64,000 nucleotides of DNA from Clostridia bacterium (GCA_017453305.1 JAFTKJ010000025.1:97711-161710), one strand, 5' to 3'; shown: positions 26,763-35,932, numbered from the stretch's first letter. The notes: generated by a model from the letters alone, not told the origin. Numbers and translations are program-made.

Positions 26763-28973
26763 TCAAAGCTTGCAGGTGTATTGCGCGTTTAGCTGAGTCT
26801 GCGAAAGGCTTGTACCGTTTGGCAAAAGGATCTCTGCTTGCATATCGGTATTGGGAAGGGCAACGGAAAGCTCGATTTCACCGTCGGACTTTTTCCATTC
26901 TACCAAAATATTACCCTTTGGTGTGGGCACGCTTCCTTTTGCCCACGTCAGCGCGTGCGTTTGAAAATCGGGGCGGATGCGCACGGTCTTGTAGCCGTCC
27001 GCAGTCGGATAAACGCCCAGTACCATGGCGGAGAACTCGTATGCGGGGGCGGAGCTCCAGGCGTGGCACTCACTGCGCGGCGAATCGGGATTCTCGCACC
27101 AGGTGGTACAGTGCAGATCCAGCATTCTCTGCCAACCGGCAAACAGCTCGGGGGCGTACCGATAGCGGTCGGCAAGCTCCAGGGCGCGGAACAGATAGTG
27201 ATTCATCGAAAAGGTGCACTTTTCCACGCGTACGTGTCCGTCAAAGGTGCGGTCGATCAACGATTCCGCCTCGGTTCCAACCACTGCACCCGAAAGGATC
27301 GCCCAAAGCGTGGTATGCTGTGAGAATTCACGGCGCGAGGGGACGTTACGGTAGAGCTTGGCATCTGCGTCATAGCAATGCAGCTTGACCGCGTTGATCA
27401 TTTCATCGGCTCTTGCACGGTATTCGTCGGCGCGCATGGGACGGTTCAAAGCGGTGCAGATCTCAGCTCCTGCGCGCAACGCGGCGGCATACATCAGGCA
27501 GGTCACGGTCAGCGGCTCCTCATCGCCACCCGTGGGGACACCGCGCTCCCATGCGGGTACCCAATCCACAAAATGCCAATAGGGAGTGGGAGAGATCAGC
27601 CCGTCGGCGTTCTTTAAGTTTTCAAACGCCTCCAAAGCTTTATCCAAAACGCCCGTCAGACTCTGCACAGTGGAAAGATCCCCCGTATAACGCAGATAAT
27701 CGCGGAGCATCAGCACCCAGAACAGAGTAAAGTCCGGAATGATCTGCACGTGCGTGGAGGGGTAATTTGCCTGCAGCATACCGTCCGGCATTTGAGAATG
27801 CGCAAGATCGATCAGTGACTTGTGCGGCATGCGCATATCGCTTGCCATGCGCAGGGTGAACAGCATCTCCAGCGCGCTGTCCATTTCATATTGCTGTTGC
27901 TCGTAGTGTGGGCAATCCACATAGATCTCGTGCATGCAACACAAAAGGGTGTTGCGGCTGATGCACCACATCTGGTTCAGGCGCTCGTCCGAGCAACAAA
28001 AGCTTCCGTCCTCGTCCAAAGGGTAAAAGTAAGAGGAAAATTCTGCGGATATGCAAGAAAGCTCCGCATCCTCCTCAAATTCCAGGCGAATGAAGCGGAA
28101 AGCGCGATACCAAAAGGTTTCAAAGGTTTGTTCCTTGCCTGTTGTGTGTAAAAGATCAAAATGCTGAGATCTTGCCGAGGCATCGGGCAAGCACGCGGCG
28201 TCGTCACGGATCGCCTTGGTGTGCGGACGTCCCGTTTCCGGATCGCAGACAGCGTAGCATTCGGCATAGTTGATGCGAATGACACTGCCTTTTTTTGCGC
28301 ACAGACGGAGGGCTACCTTTGCCGTTGTGTAAATGCCGGCGTCAAGCTCAAGAAAGCCCTTTCCGCGGCGTACCACGCGCATCGCCTTTGGGGATGCGGT
28401 CTGCATTTGCGGAATGAGGCGCGCCTTGAGAATGTAAGGATCGTTCAAGCCGTAGGGATTGTATCCGCAATCGGGAATCGGCTCATAAAAATTGTGGATT
28501 GCAACGGGCGTGCGGACAGAAGCTCCAAGCACCTCGTCAAAGGGGGGCAGGGAAAGAAATCCGCGCGGAATCAAGCGGATCGCGTCCTCACGCTCGCAGC
28601 ACCAGCTTTCGTCGGTGGAAAGAGGCGTGCACGTTTCTCCGTTTTGTAAGATTCCGTCAAACCACAATGCGGGGCGCTCACGGTGAAAGCTTGCTATAAA
28701 GTGGTCGTCGGCAATGTGCAGAACCTTGATCAAAATCTCATTTTCTCCGTCATTTAAATCCCGGGAGAGATCGTAGGTTTCATAGTACCGAACGTATTGC
28801 GGACCTTGACAAGGCCCTTCGCCAATCATTTTGCCGTTCAAATAAAGTTGATAGCGTGTGTCGGCGCAGACGCGTGCCGAAAGCCTCGATTTTGCAGTGG
28901 CGTCAAAGCACTTGCGAAAATAATAATAGTGAGAGGCGTGCGGTACTTCTGCAGTGGTGATCCAATTGCTCAT
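26763..28973 (-). CDS. GH78-type alpha-L-rhamnosidase
   Basis: 736 residues. N-terminal beta domains (CADTRYQLYLNGKMIGEGPCQGPQYVRYYETYDLS) precede a six-hairpin (alpha/alpha)6 barrel containing DCPHYEQQQYEMDSALEMLFTLR (about 345-367), the GH78 counterpart of the DCPQR-type acidic motif. A C-terminal beta domain follows (VRIRPDFQTHALTWAKGSVPTPKGNILVEWKKSDGEIELSVALP). It should cleave terminal alpha-L-rhamnose from pectin or glycosides. No signal peptide. AAAGGAG lies 6 bases upstream. It sits between the GH28 gene (6-9 bases away) and the large glycosidase gene upstream (13 bases), so all three share one message. Confidence 0.87.
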   Translation of the reverse strand: MSNWITTAEVPHASHYYYFRKCFDATAKSRLSARVCADTRYQLYLNGKMIGEGPCQGPQYVRYYETYDLSRDLNDGENEILIKVLHIADDHFIASFHRERPALWFDGILQNGETCTPLSTDESWCCEREDAIRLIPRGFLSLPPFDEVLGASVRTPVAIHNFYEPIPDCGYNPYGLNDPYILKARLIPQMQTASPKAMRVVRRGKGFLELDAGIYTTAKVALRLCAKKGSVIRINYAECYAVCDPETGRPHTKAIRDDAACLPDASARSQHFDLLHTTGKEQTFETFWYRAFRFIRLEFEEDAELSCISAEFSSYFYPLDEDGSFCCSDERLNQMWCISRNTLLCCMHEIYVDCPHYEQQQYEMDSALEMLFTLRMASDMRMPHKSLIDLAHSQMPDGMLQANYPSTHVQIIPDFTLFWVLMLRDYLRYTGDLSTVQSLTGVLDKALEAFENLKNADGLISPTPYWHFVDWVPAWERGVPTGGDEEPLTVTCLMYAAALRAGAEICTALNRPMRADEYRARADEMINAVKLHCYDADAKLYRNVPSRREFSQHTTLWAILSGAVVGTEAESLIDRTFDGHVRVEKCTFSMNHYLFRALELADRYRYAPELFAGWQRMLDLHCTTWCENPDSPRSECHAWSSAPAYEFSAMVLGVYPTADGYKTVRIRPDFQTHALTWAKGSVPTPKGNILVEWKKSDGEIELSVALPNTDMQAEILLPNGTSLSQTQLNAQYTCKL

Positions 28974-28986
28974 GGCTGCTCCTTTG

Positions 28987-31554
28987 TTATTTGTAATAAT
29001 TTAAGTGGATATCCCCCAAAAGTCCCGAGGGAGGAATTTGCATAAAGTATGAGAAGGAATCATGATTTTGTCGCACCAAAGTGTTGGAAACGGTCAGTTC
29101 TACGCGGTTTTCACCAATTTTTACAGCGCTTGAAATATCAAACGCATAAGGCGCGCAAATGCGCACACCGACGTCCGTTCCGTTGATCTTCAATTCGGCA
29201 ACCTCACCCACGGTACCAAGATCCAGACAAAGGCATTCGGGGATGGTTTCGAGTTGGAAGGAGAACTCGTATCGCATTTTTCCAGCAAAATCGGGGTAGC
29301 GGTCGTGCGCGGTCACGTTGAAAAAGTGATCAAACGTTCCGATCTTCTCAAATTTCCAAGGATCTCTTGCATCCGCCAGGGAAAGCGTAAAGGTGGGGGA
29401 GATGCACTCGCTGAAAAGAAGCTCTTTTTTTGTCGGGAGATCACATGCGTCGTCAAATATCAAAATGCAGGACTGTCCCGCAAGGAGAGAGATCGCTACA
29501 CTTCCGTCCTCAGTGTGCGCACGATAAGAGGCGTCGCCCAAAAGATCCAGAGAGAGATACGCGCCGCGCGCGGGAAGCTGAATTTTCGTATCGGCGGTCT
29601 TGTAGGGATCCTCGTTAAAGAGCATAAAGAGCTCCTGTCCGTCCTTTTTGGCGTGATAGATGCGCAGCTTTTCAAAGCCGTCGGGAACAGTGATCTCATA
29701 CATGCCACGCGCTTGCAGCAGGTGGGCAAGCTCCTCCAGCGCAACCGCTTCAAAGCTTTCGGGGGCATTTTTGGGAAGGGCATTGACAAAGCAAACGGTC
29801 AATCCCTGCTCCTGCAGTGCGCCCAAGGTATCGTAAAAATCCTTTGGCAAAGTTTCTGCTTCGGGAACGATCAGGCAATCAAAGCGCTCGTCGGCAAGCA
29901 GAAGCTTTCCATTCTCTACTTTTGCATCGCGCAGATAGTCCATGGGAACGATGTCGTAATCAATGTGGTGATCGTAAAGCTCCCGGGCGGGGAGGTAGCA
30001 GGGCATTGCCGTGTTGGTGGGGCTGCACCATTCGCCCTCGGCGTGATACAAAAGTGCGGCATTTGCCACGTGCGTGCCGCCAAAAAGCAGGTGTGCGGCA
30101 CGGTTGGTGTATTTCATCAAAGCCGAAAAGCCTTCAAATTCGGGATCGTGTCCCTCGGCACCAAAGTGTGGGGGACAGTCGCGGTCGGGATAAAAGGAGG
30201 TAAAGGCGTGGGGCACGAAATAATGGATGCCACGCACCAAGAAAAAGTCGATCAGCCATTTCATAAACGGAACGCCCTCTGCCCAGCCGTAAGCACCAAA
30301 GACCTCACACATGGCGCGCTTTTGCATACGCGGATTGAGGTGTGCCAAGGAAGCGCCGAGCTTTGCAAGCTCGTAATGGAAAAAGGGACCGTTGGGGCTA
30401 CCCGTAGAAAGAGAGCCGCTGTGAACGTAGTCCGAAAGTCCCGGCATGACCTGGTGCAAAACGACGTCAATGCCTGACATGTGCTGTCCCGCAAGGGCGC
30501 GGAAGTAATGTCCCGTGCCGTATCCCATGTGCGTATGCGCGCCCATATCCTCAATAACGTGACCGATGTACTCCACGTTGTGCGCCTGACACCAATCTCC
30601 AAGCCTTTGGCAAAAATACTTGCTGTAAAGCGTGGTAATGGCGTCCATGTAGGCTCTGCGCACGGCGGCGCGAAGCTCGTTGCGCGTGTCGTCATACCAC
30701 AGCAGGTGTAACAGCGGCATGGGATCGTACCCAAGTGCGTTTTCCATCAACTCACGGACCTCATCGCTCCAAGGGTATGCCATTCCCTGAATGCCGATGC
30801 CGCATTGATATTTGTTGTAAAGGGCAGGTGTTTGATCACAGTAGACGTTTCCAAAGCTTGGCTCGTCCGAGAAAAATCCCATAATCGTTTTGCCGAATTC
30901 TTCCCGGAAGTGTTCCCAATGCGGCTCATACACCGCCTCCAGCAAAACGTCTACCGAAGTGGGATTGAGCATATCAATGTATCCCTTGTGACCGCCATCT
31001 CTGGTTTGGATCAAAAAGAAGATGCGCCACACGCCCTCGGGAATGTCCCAGGTCAGATAGTCACCGTGCACGTGGGAGGAAAGCTCCACAGCCTCCCCAC
31101 AGCAAAGCTGTGCCGCGGCATTTTCGCGGCGGCAGGCATAGGCACGCAAAAGCTTGTTTTCGGCGTTCTGCTTGGGAACGAGAACAGAGGCTTCCCGCAT
31201 CGGTCCCCGCACGTCCACGTGCTTTTCCTTGATCAGCCATTGCTGCAGATGCGGATACTTGGTTTCGATCAAGCCGTTGGCATGTCCCGTGGGGAAATGA
31301 TCGTCGTCCAGGATCCAAACCTTCATCTCCCTCTTTTTACACTCTGCAACGATGATCTCCATATCGCGCCACCAGCCCTTGCCGCCAAAATCATTGTGCG
31401 GACGAGCCTCTACGCACAGCGCGCGACAGCCGCTTTGATAGATGCGCTCGATCTGTTGCGGAATGCGCTCGGTGTGGTCGCCGTGTTGCCAATAAAAGGG
31501 GAGGAGGTAGTTATCCTCCTGTTGTTTTATGACGTCATGCAGTGCTTTCAGCAT
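28987..31554 (-). CDS. Large unassigned glycoside hydrolase (GH106-like rhamnosidase layout)
   Basis: 855 residues. The N-terminal half looks like a TIM barrel: NYLLPFYWQHGDHTERIPQQIERIYQSGCRALCVEARPHNDFGGKGWWRDMEIIVAECKKREMKVWILDDDHFPTG. The middle has a glutamine-amidotransferase-like region around residues 520-600 (CYLPARELYDHHIDYDIVPMDYL). The C-terminus is a jelly-roll sugar-binding type domain (APYAFDISSAVKIGENRVELTVSNTLVRQNH). This order is seen in GH106-like rhamnosidases and relatives, but I cannot assign a family or catalytic residues with confidence. ATG 31554 follows AGGAGG closely. First gene of the glycosidase operon, with an own promoter and an operator-like palindrome. Confidence 0.7.
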   Translation of the reverse strand: MLKALHDVIKQQEDNYLLPFYWQHGDHTERIPQQIERIYQSGCRALCVEARPHNDFGGKGWWRDMEIIVAECKKREMKVWILDDDHFPTGHANGLIETKYPHLQQWLIKEKHVDVRGPMREASVLVPKQNAENKLLRAYACRRENAAAQLCCGEAVELSSHVHGDYLTWDIPEGVWRIFFLIQTRDGGHKGYIDMLNPTSVDVLLEAVYEPHWEHFREEFGKTIMGFFSDEPSFGNVYCDQTPALYNKYQCGIGIQGMAYPWSDEVRELMENALGYDPMPLLHLLWYDDTRNELRAAVRRAYMDAITTLYSKYFCQRLGDWCQAHNVEYIGHVIEDMGAHTHMGYGTGHYFRALAGQHMSGIDVVLHQVMPGLSDYVHSGSLSTGSPNGPFFHYELAKLGASLAHLNPRMQKRAMCEVFGAYGWAEGVPFMKWLIDFFLVRGIHYFVPHAFTSFYPDRDCPPHFGAEGHDPEFEGFSALMKYTNRAAHLLFGGTHVANAALLYHAEGEWCSPTNTAMPCYLPARELYDHHIDYDIVPMDYLRDAKVENGKLLLADERFDCLIVPEAETLPKDFYDTLGALQEQGLTVCFVNALPKNAPESFEAVALEELAHLLQARGMYEITVPDGFEKLRIYHAKKDGQELFMLFNEDPYKTADTKIQLPARGAYLSLDLLGDASYRAHTEDGSVAISLLAGQSCILIFDDACDLPTKKELLFSECISPTFTLSLADARDPWKFEKIGTFDHFFNVTAHDRYPDFAGKMRYEFSFQLETIPECLCLDLGTVGEVAELKINGTDVGVRICAPYAFDISSAVKIGENRVELTVSNTLVRQNHDSFSYFMQIPPSGLLGDIHLNYYK

Positions 31555-31576
31555 ACAAAAACCTCCTGAAATAAGA

Positions 31577-31610
31577 GAAGTCAACGGAACGATTTGGATC
31601 CGTTGACTTC
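31577..31610. promoter_or_regulatory. 12-bp inverted repeat over the start site (candidate operator)
   Basis: Two perfect 12-base arms (31577-31588 and 31599-31610; core GTCAACGGA with TCCGTTGAC) are separated by 10 bases. On the minus strand the repeat begins directly after the -10 box and would cover the transcript start. It could be a repressor site. As RNA it is also a hairpin and might help end the upstream flavoprotein operon. Confidence 0.7.
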
Positions 31611-31639
31611 ATTATATATTATTTTGTTCCGAATTGCAA
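31611..31639 (-). promoter_or_regulatory. Sigma-A promoter of the glycosidase operon
   Basis: Minus-strand TTGCAA (31639-31634) and TATAAT (31616-31611) have a 17-base spacer. It lies about 60 bases before the ATG of the large glycosidase, with the inverted repeat between. Confidence 0.8.
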
Positions 31640-31654
31640 CCGCTTTTGAAAAAA

Positions 31655-33568
31655 TTAAAAAATATTTCCGTTTTCGCGGTAGCCTCTCCAAACGGTTTCA
31701 AATGCCTCGTTTGACGTAGGGAGTGGGCGTACGTCACGCCAAAAAGCCGTTGCTTCATTCTCAATCAAAGAGACCTCTTGGATCTTGTCTGCCGCGCCGC
31801 GACGGTTTGCGCTGAGTCGGAAGATTTCCTCCAAGCCCTCTCGCAGCTCTCCCGCAGGATCGCAGTAGAGCGCCGAGCCGCGCGTGGTCTTGACGGTCAC
31901 GGAAAAATCAAGCATGGCACAAAGCGTGACAAGCTGGGTATCCAGCACGTCGCGGAGCTGATACACCTGATATAACAGCGAGGGCTTGTCGACGCCCACG
32001 TGTGTGGAAAATGTGTTGCGCATCCGCTTGACAAGCTCGATCGCCGTTCTAAGCTGTTCGGGGGCGCGAATGGCGGCGCCGTGATCACTCATGCTTCGTT
32101 GCGCTTGCTCAATCCAGGAGCGGATCGGTTCGCTGTTTTGCAACAGCTGTGCGCAAAGTGTCGCATGCTCCGCTGCCGCTGTCAGTAATACCGATGCAAA
32201 AACGTCCTCACGCAGGACTTCGCGCGTGTCTGCACAAATATATTGCGCGGCGCGCAGAGAGCCGACCTGACCTGCATTGAGCGCACTGCCTCCGGGACGG
32301 GAGATGCCGTGTGTCCCCGCGCATTCTCCCACGGCAAACAAGCCGCAAAGGGAGGTCTGCCACCAAAGGTCAACGGCAATGCCGCCGTTGTTGTGCTGTG
32401 CGCAAAGTGCGATCTCCAACGGCTCCTTTGCAATATCCACCCCCTTGGTGCGGTACAGCTCCACTGCCGGCTCATTCATCAGGTGCAAACGCTCAATCGG
32501 CGTGCCAAAGCACGCTTCTGCACGATTCAGATAATGATACGCCTCGGGCGAGAGCCTTGCAAAGTCGATCTTTTCCAAGCCGAACGGATTTTTGGTGTAA
32601 TCCAGATAGACGCGGCGGTGCTTGAGTACGCATTCCCGATAGACCAAAAGATCGATCACAGAAGATCCCTCAAGTACCTTTGCGCTGTCAAACGGCCATT
32701 GATAGCCCTTGAGAAAGACGTTGCTCAGAGCCTTATAGGGATCGGCAAAATAATCACCGAGAAATTCGTGCTCCACACCGTCCTCATCCAACGAAACAAA
32801 GCGTGGGAGCACCTGCATATAGGTTCCCGAAACGTTCCAACGGGGGGAAAGGGAGGCAAGTCCGTATTGCCACTCGGTCATGTTTTGCAAGGGAACACCC
32901 GCGCGCAACGCAAGCCCGGTGCTACCCATTTGCGAGGTGGGGTATACGCTGTCGGCATAGATACCCGCAGGGCCGCCCGTGGCAAGCACCACGTGCGCAC
33001 TGCGAAAGGCAATCAATTCGCCGCTTTTTTTCTCCAACGCAAGCACACCGCAAACGGCATTCTCATGCTGAAGGATCTCCACTGCCATCAGTCCGTCGTA
33101 AACGGTCAACCCCAAAGCATCTGCCTCGCGCTGTAATGCCTCGGTCATAAATTTAGAGGTCAAAGGACCTGCCGAGGTCGCGCGCTCAAAGGGATCGTGA
33201 TCGGTCTTGTATCCCACGTATTCGCCGTAGCGATTGACGGGGAAGGGGACGCCCAGCTCACACAAATGCAAAAACGAGCGAGCCGAGAGTGCCGCCTCAC
33301 AAAGCGCGTTGTCCCCGTCCACGGATCCGTAAGAGAACAGATCCTCCGCCATACGGCGCACGCTGTCGGGAGAATCGCCCCCAAGACCGAGCTTGTAGTA
33401 GGTCTGCTTGTCGCTGCCCGTATTGCGGGAGGTGCCGCAAAGCACGCCCTCGGTCAAAAGAGCAACGCTTTTTCTGCCGTCCTGCAAAATGCGGTTGGCG
33501 GCGTTGTAGCCCGCCGCACCCGAGCCTACCACTAAAGTATCAACGGTAACGGTTTGTATCTGCTTCAT
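31655..33568 (-). CDS. Fumarate reductase/aspartate oxidase-type FAD flavoprotein
   Basis: About 637 residues. The N-terminal FAD motif is TLVVGSGAAGYNAANRILQDG; a later segment HVVLATGGPAGIY and the C-terminal GLFAVGECAGTHGISRPGGSALNAGQVGSLRAAQYI are typical of the succinate dehydrogenase/fumarate reductase flavoprotein group. The helical C-terminal domain is present. It probably performs a redox step on a sugar-acid, aromatic or dicarboxylic substrate; the substrate cannot be told. No iron-sulfur or membrane partner is adjacent. ATG 33568 has GGAGG 10 bases upstream. It is the third gene of an operon with the dehydrogenase and the flavin reductase. Confidence 0.85.
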   Translation of the reverse strand: MKQIQTVTVDTLVVGSGAAGYNAANRILQDGRKSVALLTEGVLCGTSRNTGSDKQTYYKLGLGGDSPDSVRRMAEDLFSYGSVDGDNALCEAALSARSFLHLCELGVPFPVNRYGEYVGYKTDHDPFERATSAGPLTSKFMTEALQREADALGLTVYDGLMAVEILQHENAVCGVLALEKKSGELIAFRSAHVVLATGGPAGIYADSVYPTSQMGSTGLALRAGVPLQNMTEWQYGLASLSPRWNVSGTYMQVLPRFVSLDEDGVEHEFLGDYFADPYKALSNVFLKGYQWPFDSAKVLEGSSVIDLLVYRECVLKHRRVYLDYTKNPFGLEKIDFARLSPEAYHYLNRAEACFGTPIERLHLMNEPAVELYRTKGVDIAKEPLEIALCAQHNNGGIAVDLWWQTSLCGLFAVGECAGTHGISRPGGSALNAGQVGSLRAAQYICADTREVLREDVFASVLLTAAAEHATLCAQLLQNSEPIRSWIEQAQRSMSDHGAAIRAPEQLRTAIELVKRMRNTFSTHVGVDKPSLLYQVYQLRDVLDTQLVTLCAMLDFSVTVKTTRGSALYCDPAGELREGLEEIFRLSANRRGAADKIQEVSLIENEATAFWRDVRPLPTSNEAFETVWRGYRENGNIF

Positions 33569-33572
33569 CAAT

Positions 33573-34322
33573 TTACAGCCTCCGCAGGTGGAATCCGCCG
33601 TCCACGTCGATGGAGTTGCCCGTCATGTAGGAAAGCGTGCCGCTGCACAGCGCATAGATCATGTTGGCAATATCCTCAGGCTCTCCCCAGCGGGCAATGG
33701 GCAAAAGCCCATCGGCGATGAGGTTGTCATATTTTTCGGTGACGGTGGAGGTCATTGCGGTGGCAATGATGCCGGGGCGCACCTCGTTGACGGGGATGCC
33801 GTACTCGGCAAGTCGCGCGGCAAAGAGCTTTGTGATCATGGATACGCCCGCCTTGGAGATGCAATATTCACCGCGATTGACCGATGCGGTGTAGGCGGAG
33901 AGTGAGGAGGTGTTGCAGATGTATCCGCGAATGCCGTTTTGTGCCTCGTTTTCGATCATGCACTTGGCAACTGCCTGCGTCAAAAAGAAGGTGCCCTTGG
34001 TGTTGATGTCCATGACAAAGTCGTAGCTTTCCTCGCTCATTTCCAAAAGATCTGCGCGTACCTTGGGCGCGACTCCCGCAACGTTGACCAGAACGTCGAT
34101 CTGCTCACCCGTTTCGAGCACGGCGTTGACCAGACGCTCTCTGTCTGCGGCGACCGAAAGATCCCCCGAAAGATAGACGAAATTCTCGTCGGGGAGCACC
34201 TCGCGTGCCTTTTCCACGCCCGTGCGTCCCATGCCGAACACGCGGTAGCCTTCCCTCAAAAAGCGTTCTGCGGTCGCTTTTCCAATGCCGCCAAGGCAGC
34301 CTGTTACAATTGCGTTTTTCAA
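33573..34322 (-). CDS. Short-chain dehydrogenase/reductase
   Basis: 249 residues, classical SDR. The cofactor motif is VTGCLGGIGKATAERFL, with NVAG, the catalytic serine in NTSSLSAYT and YCISK as the YxxxK pair. The end GNSIDVDGGF is typical of the 3-oxoacyl-ACP/glucose dehydrogenase-like branch. Substrate unknown; its neighbours (flavin reductase and FAD enzyme) suggest a multi-step oxidation or reduction of one small molecule. The stop lies 4 bases before the ATG of the flavoprotein. Confidence 0.9.
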   Translation of the reverse strand: MKNAIVTGCLGGIGKATAERFLREGYRVFGMGRTGVEKAREVLPDENFVYLSGDLSVAADRERLVNAVLETGEQIDVLVNVAGVAPKVRADLLEMSEESYDFVMDINTKGTFFLTQAVAKCMIENEAQNGIRGYICNTSSLSAYTASVNRGEYCISKAGVSMITKLFAARLAEYGIPVNEVRPGIIATAMTSTVTEKYDNLIADGLLPIARWGEPEDIANMIYALCSGTLSYMTGNSIDVDGGFHLRRL

Positions 34323-34334
34323 AATATTCTCTCC

Positions 34335-35645
34335 TTATTTTTTGAGAATGATCTCGCGGTAGAGCTTTGTGTAAAGGGGATCGCGGATGACACAGCCGGG
34401 GGTAGAGCCGGAGCGCATCAGCTCGGTGCACTTGGAGCAGGCAATGCAGCACTTGTTCTTTTGCAAGCCGCCATCTAAAATATCCTTTGCAAAATCAGGG
34501 TAAGCGAAGATCTGACGACCAAAGCCTGCCAGGTCAAATGCGCCATCCTCGATCATTGCCGCCGCCACACCGGGGGCAGCTACGCCGAGATAAGAGAGCG
34601 CGGAGCAAAGGATCTTGATTTGCGGTACCGCCGCCTTTAAAAGCGCGGTGCCTTTCAGCATTCTGGATACGCCCAGGAGCGGATGCTCGGAGGGATCGTA
34701 CGGACCTTGTGCAAAGGGGCGGTTGACGTGCGGATTGAAGTAGGGATTGCCCATGGTGATATTGATCATTTCCATGCCCATCTCCGACAGGATCTGCAAC
34801 AGGCGAATCGGCTCGGTGGGGTCAAACTCCAGTGAACCGTCGGTACTGACACCAAATCCGTAAGGGTAGGGGAATCCGTCGTATGCGTTGAGGCGTGAGG
34901 TGATGATAAAGTCCTTGGAGCAGCTTTGCATAGCTCCCGCAACGCTCTCGCGCAACAGACGTGTGCGATTGTCAAAATCGCCGCCGTAGCGTCCCTCTCT
35001 TTCAAAAGCGGAAAGCAGCTCGCAGTTGAGGTATCTGTGACAGCACTTGATATCCACCCCGTCAAAGCCTGCCGCCTCGGCAAGCACCGATCCCTTGATC
35101 AATGCCTCACCCACGCGGTCGAGATACTCGTCGGTCACAATGCGGCTTTTGTCGATGGGGGAATCTTTTTCAAAAATAGGATTATTGTAAGCAATCAGCG
35201 GCGCAGGCGTTCCCTCGGGCTTGCTGTATCTGCCCGAATGCGTTGCCTGCATAATGACCACAGGTTCAATGCCGTTGGTACGGAGCGCGGTTTCCTTGAT
35301 GCGAGTAACCTCGCGCTTGAAGTCGTCTAAGTTTCCGTCATGAATATACAGCTGACGCGGATTTGCGCGTGCCTCCGGCATGACAGCGGTTGCCTCAAAC
35401 CAGATCAATCCCGCGCCTCCCGTTGCAAAGCGGTCATAGCGGCGGATGGTGAGCTCGTCGGGGCTTCCTCCCGCTGTTCCGTCACATCCCTCCATTGCCT
35501 GACATGCCAAGCGGTTTGGAATGATCTTATTTCCAACCGAGAGGGGGGAAGAAAGAACCTTATATGATTCCGTATAAGGAAGTGCCGCTCCCGTGCTTTG
35601 ATTTTCTGCCTGAAAATCTGTGATGTTCGTGTAAACTGAACCCAT
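34335..35645 (-). CDS. Old Yellow Enzyme-type NADH:flavin oxidoreductase with a C-terminal cysteine cluster
   Basis: About 436 residues. The FMN-binding TIM barrel shows FATGGAGLIWFEATAV, QATHSGRYS, GFDGVDIKCCHRYLNCELLSAFEREGRYGGDFDNRTRLLRE and ILCSALSYLGVAAPGVAAAMIEDGAFDLAGFGRQIFAYPDFA. The C-terminal CCIACSKCTELMRSGSTPGCVIRDP resembles the 4Fe-4S ligand set of 2,4-dienoyl-CoA reductase-like enzymes, but the extra FAD/NAD domain of those proteins is absent. The ATG at 35645 follows AAAGGAG. It is first in the three-gene redox operon and divergent from the AraC gene. Confidence 0.88.
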   Translation of the reverse strand: MGSVYTNITDFQAENQSTGAALPYTESYKVLSSPLSVGNKIIPNRLACQAMEGCDGTAGGSPDELTIRRYDRFATGGAGLIWFEATAVMPEARANPRQLYIHDGNLDDFKREVTRIKETALRTNGIEPVVIMQATHSGRYSKPEGTPAPLIAYNNPIFEKDSPIDKSRIVTDEYLDRVGEALIKGSVLAEAAGFDGVDIKCCHRYLNCELLSAFEREGRYGGDFDNRTRLLRESVAGAMQSCSKDFIITSRLNAYDGFPYPYGFGVSTDGSLEFDPTEPIRLLQILSEMGMEMINITMGNPYFNPHVNRPFAQGPYDPSEHPLLGVSRMLKGTALLKAAVPQIKILCSALSYLGVAAPGVAAAMIEDGAFDLAGFGRQIFAYPDFAKDILDGGLQKNKCCIACSKCTELMRSGSTPGCVIRDPLYTKLYREIILKK

Positions 35646-35676
35646 AAAAATGACTCCTTTTTGTTTTGTTGTATCC

Positions 35677-35682
35677 ATTATA
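35677..35682 (-). promoter_or_regulatory. Likely -10 box of the redox operon
   Basis: Minus-strand TATAAT lies about 35 bases before the ATG of the flavin reductase. No good -35 box is visible at 16-18 bases (TATCTT is the nearest), which suggests an activator-dependent promoter. The regulator encoded divergently is a candidate. Confidence 0.5.
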
Positions 35683-35734
35683 CCGCATTTTTTGCAAAAA
35701 AGATAGATAAATTTTGTTTTCTTTTATGTAAATC

Positions 35735-35763
35735 TTGCTTTTTTTAAAAAAGTCGTGTATAAT
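35735..35763 (+). promoter_or_regulatory. Upstream promoter of the AraC gene
   Basis: TTGCTT (35735-35740) and TATAAT (35758-35763) have a 17-base spacer. A better promoter lies 100 bases downstream, so this would be a secondary start. Confidence 0.5.
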
Positions 35764-35837
35764 AACAATATATGGGAGAAATTTTCCAAGCGCATCAAAT
35801 CTCCAATCTGTAATATCTGTCCTGTTTTCTTTTTTAC

Positions 35838-35866
35838 TTGACATTTCTTTTGAAATCGGGTATAAT
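35838..35866 (+). promoter_or_regulatory. Consensus promoter of the AraC operon
   Basis: TTGACA (35838-35843) and TATAAT (35861-35866) with a 17-base spacer, about 65 bases before the ATG. AAAGGAGAG provides the ribosome site. Confidence 0.88.
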
Positions 35867-35932
35867 GCGAATATCAAAAACATGTAGAAATCCCCGTACA
35901 CCTCATTATTTTTAAAAGAAAGGAGAGCGGTC

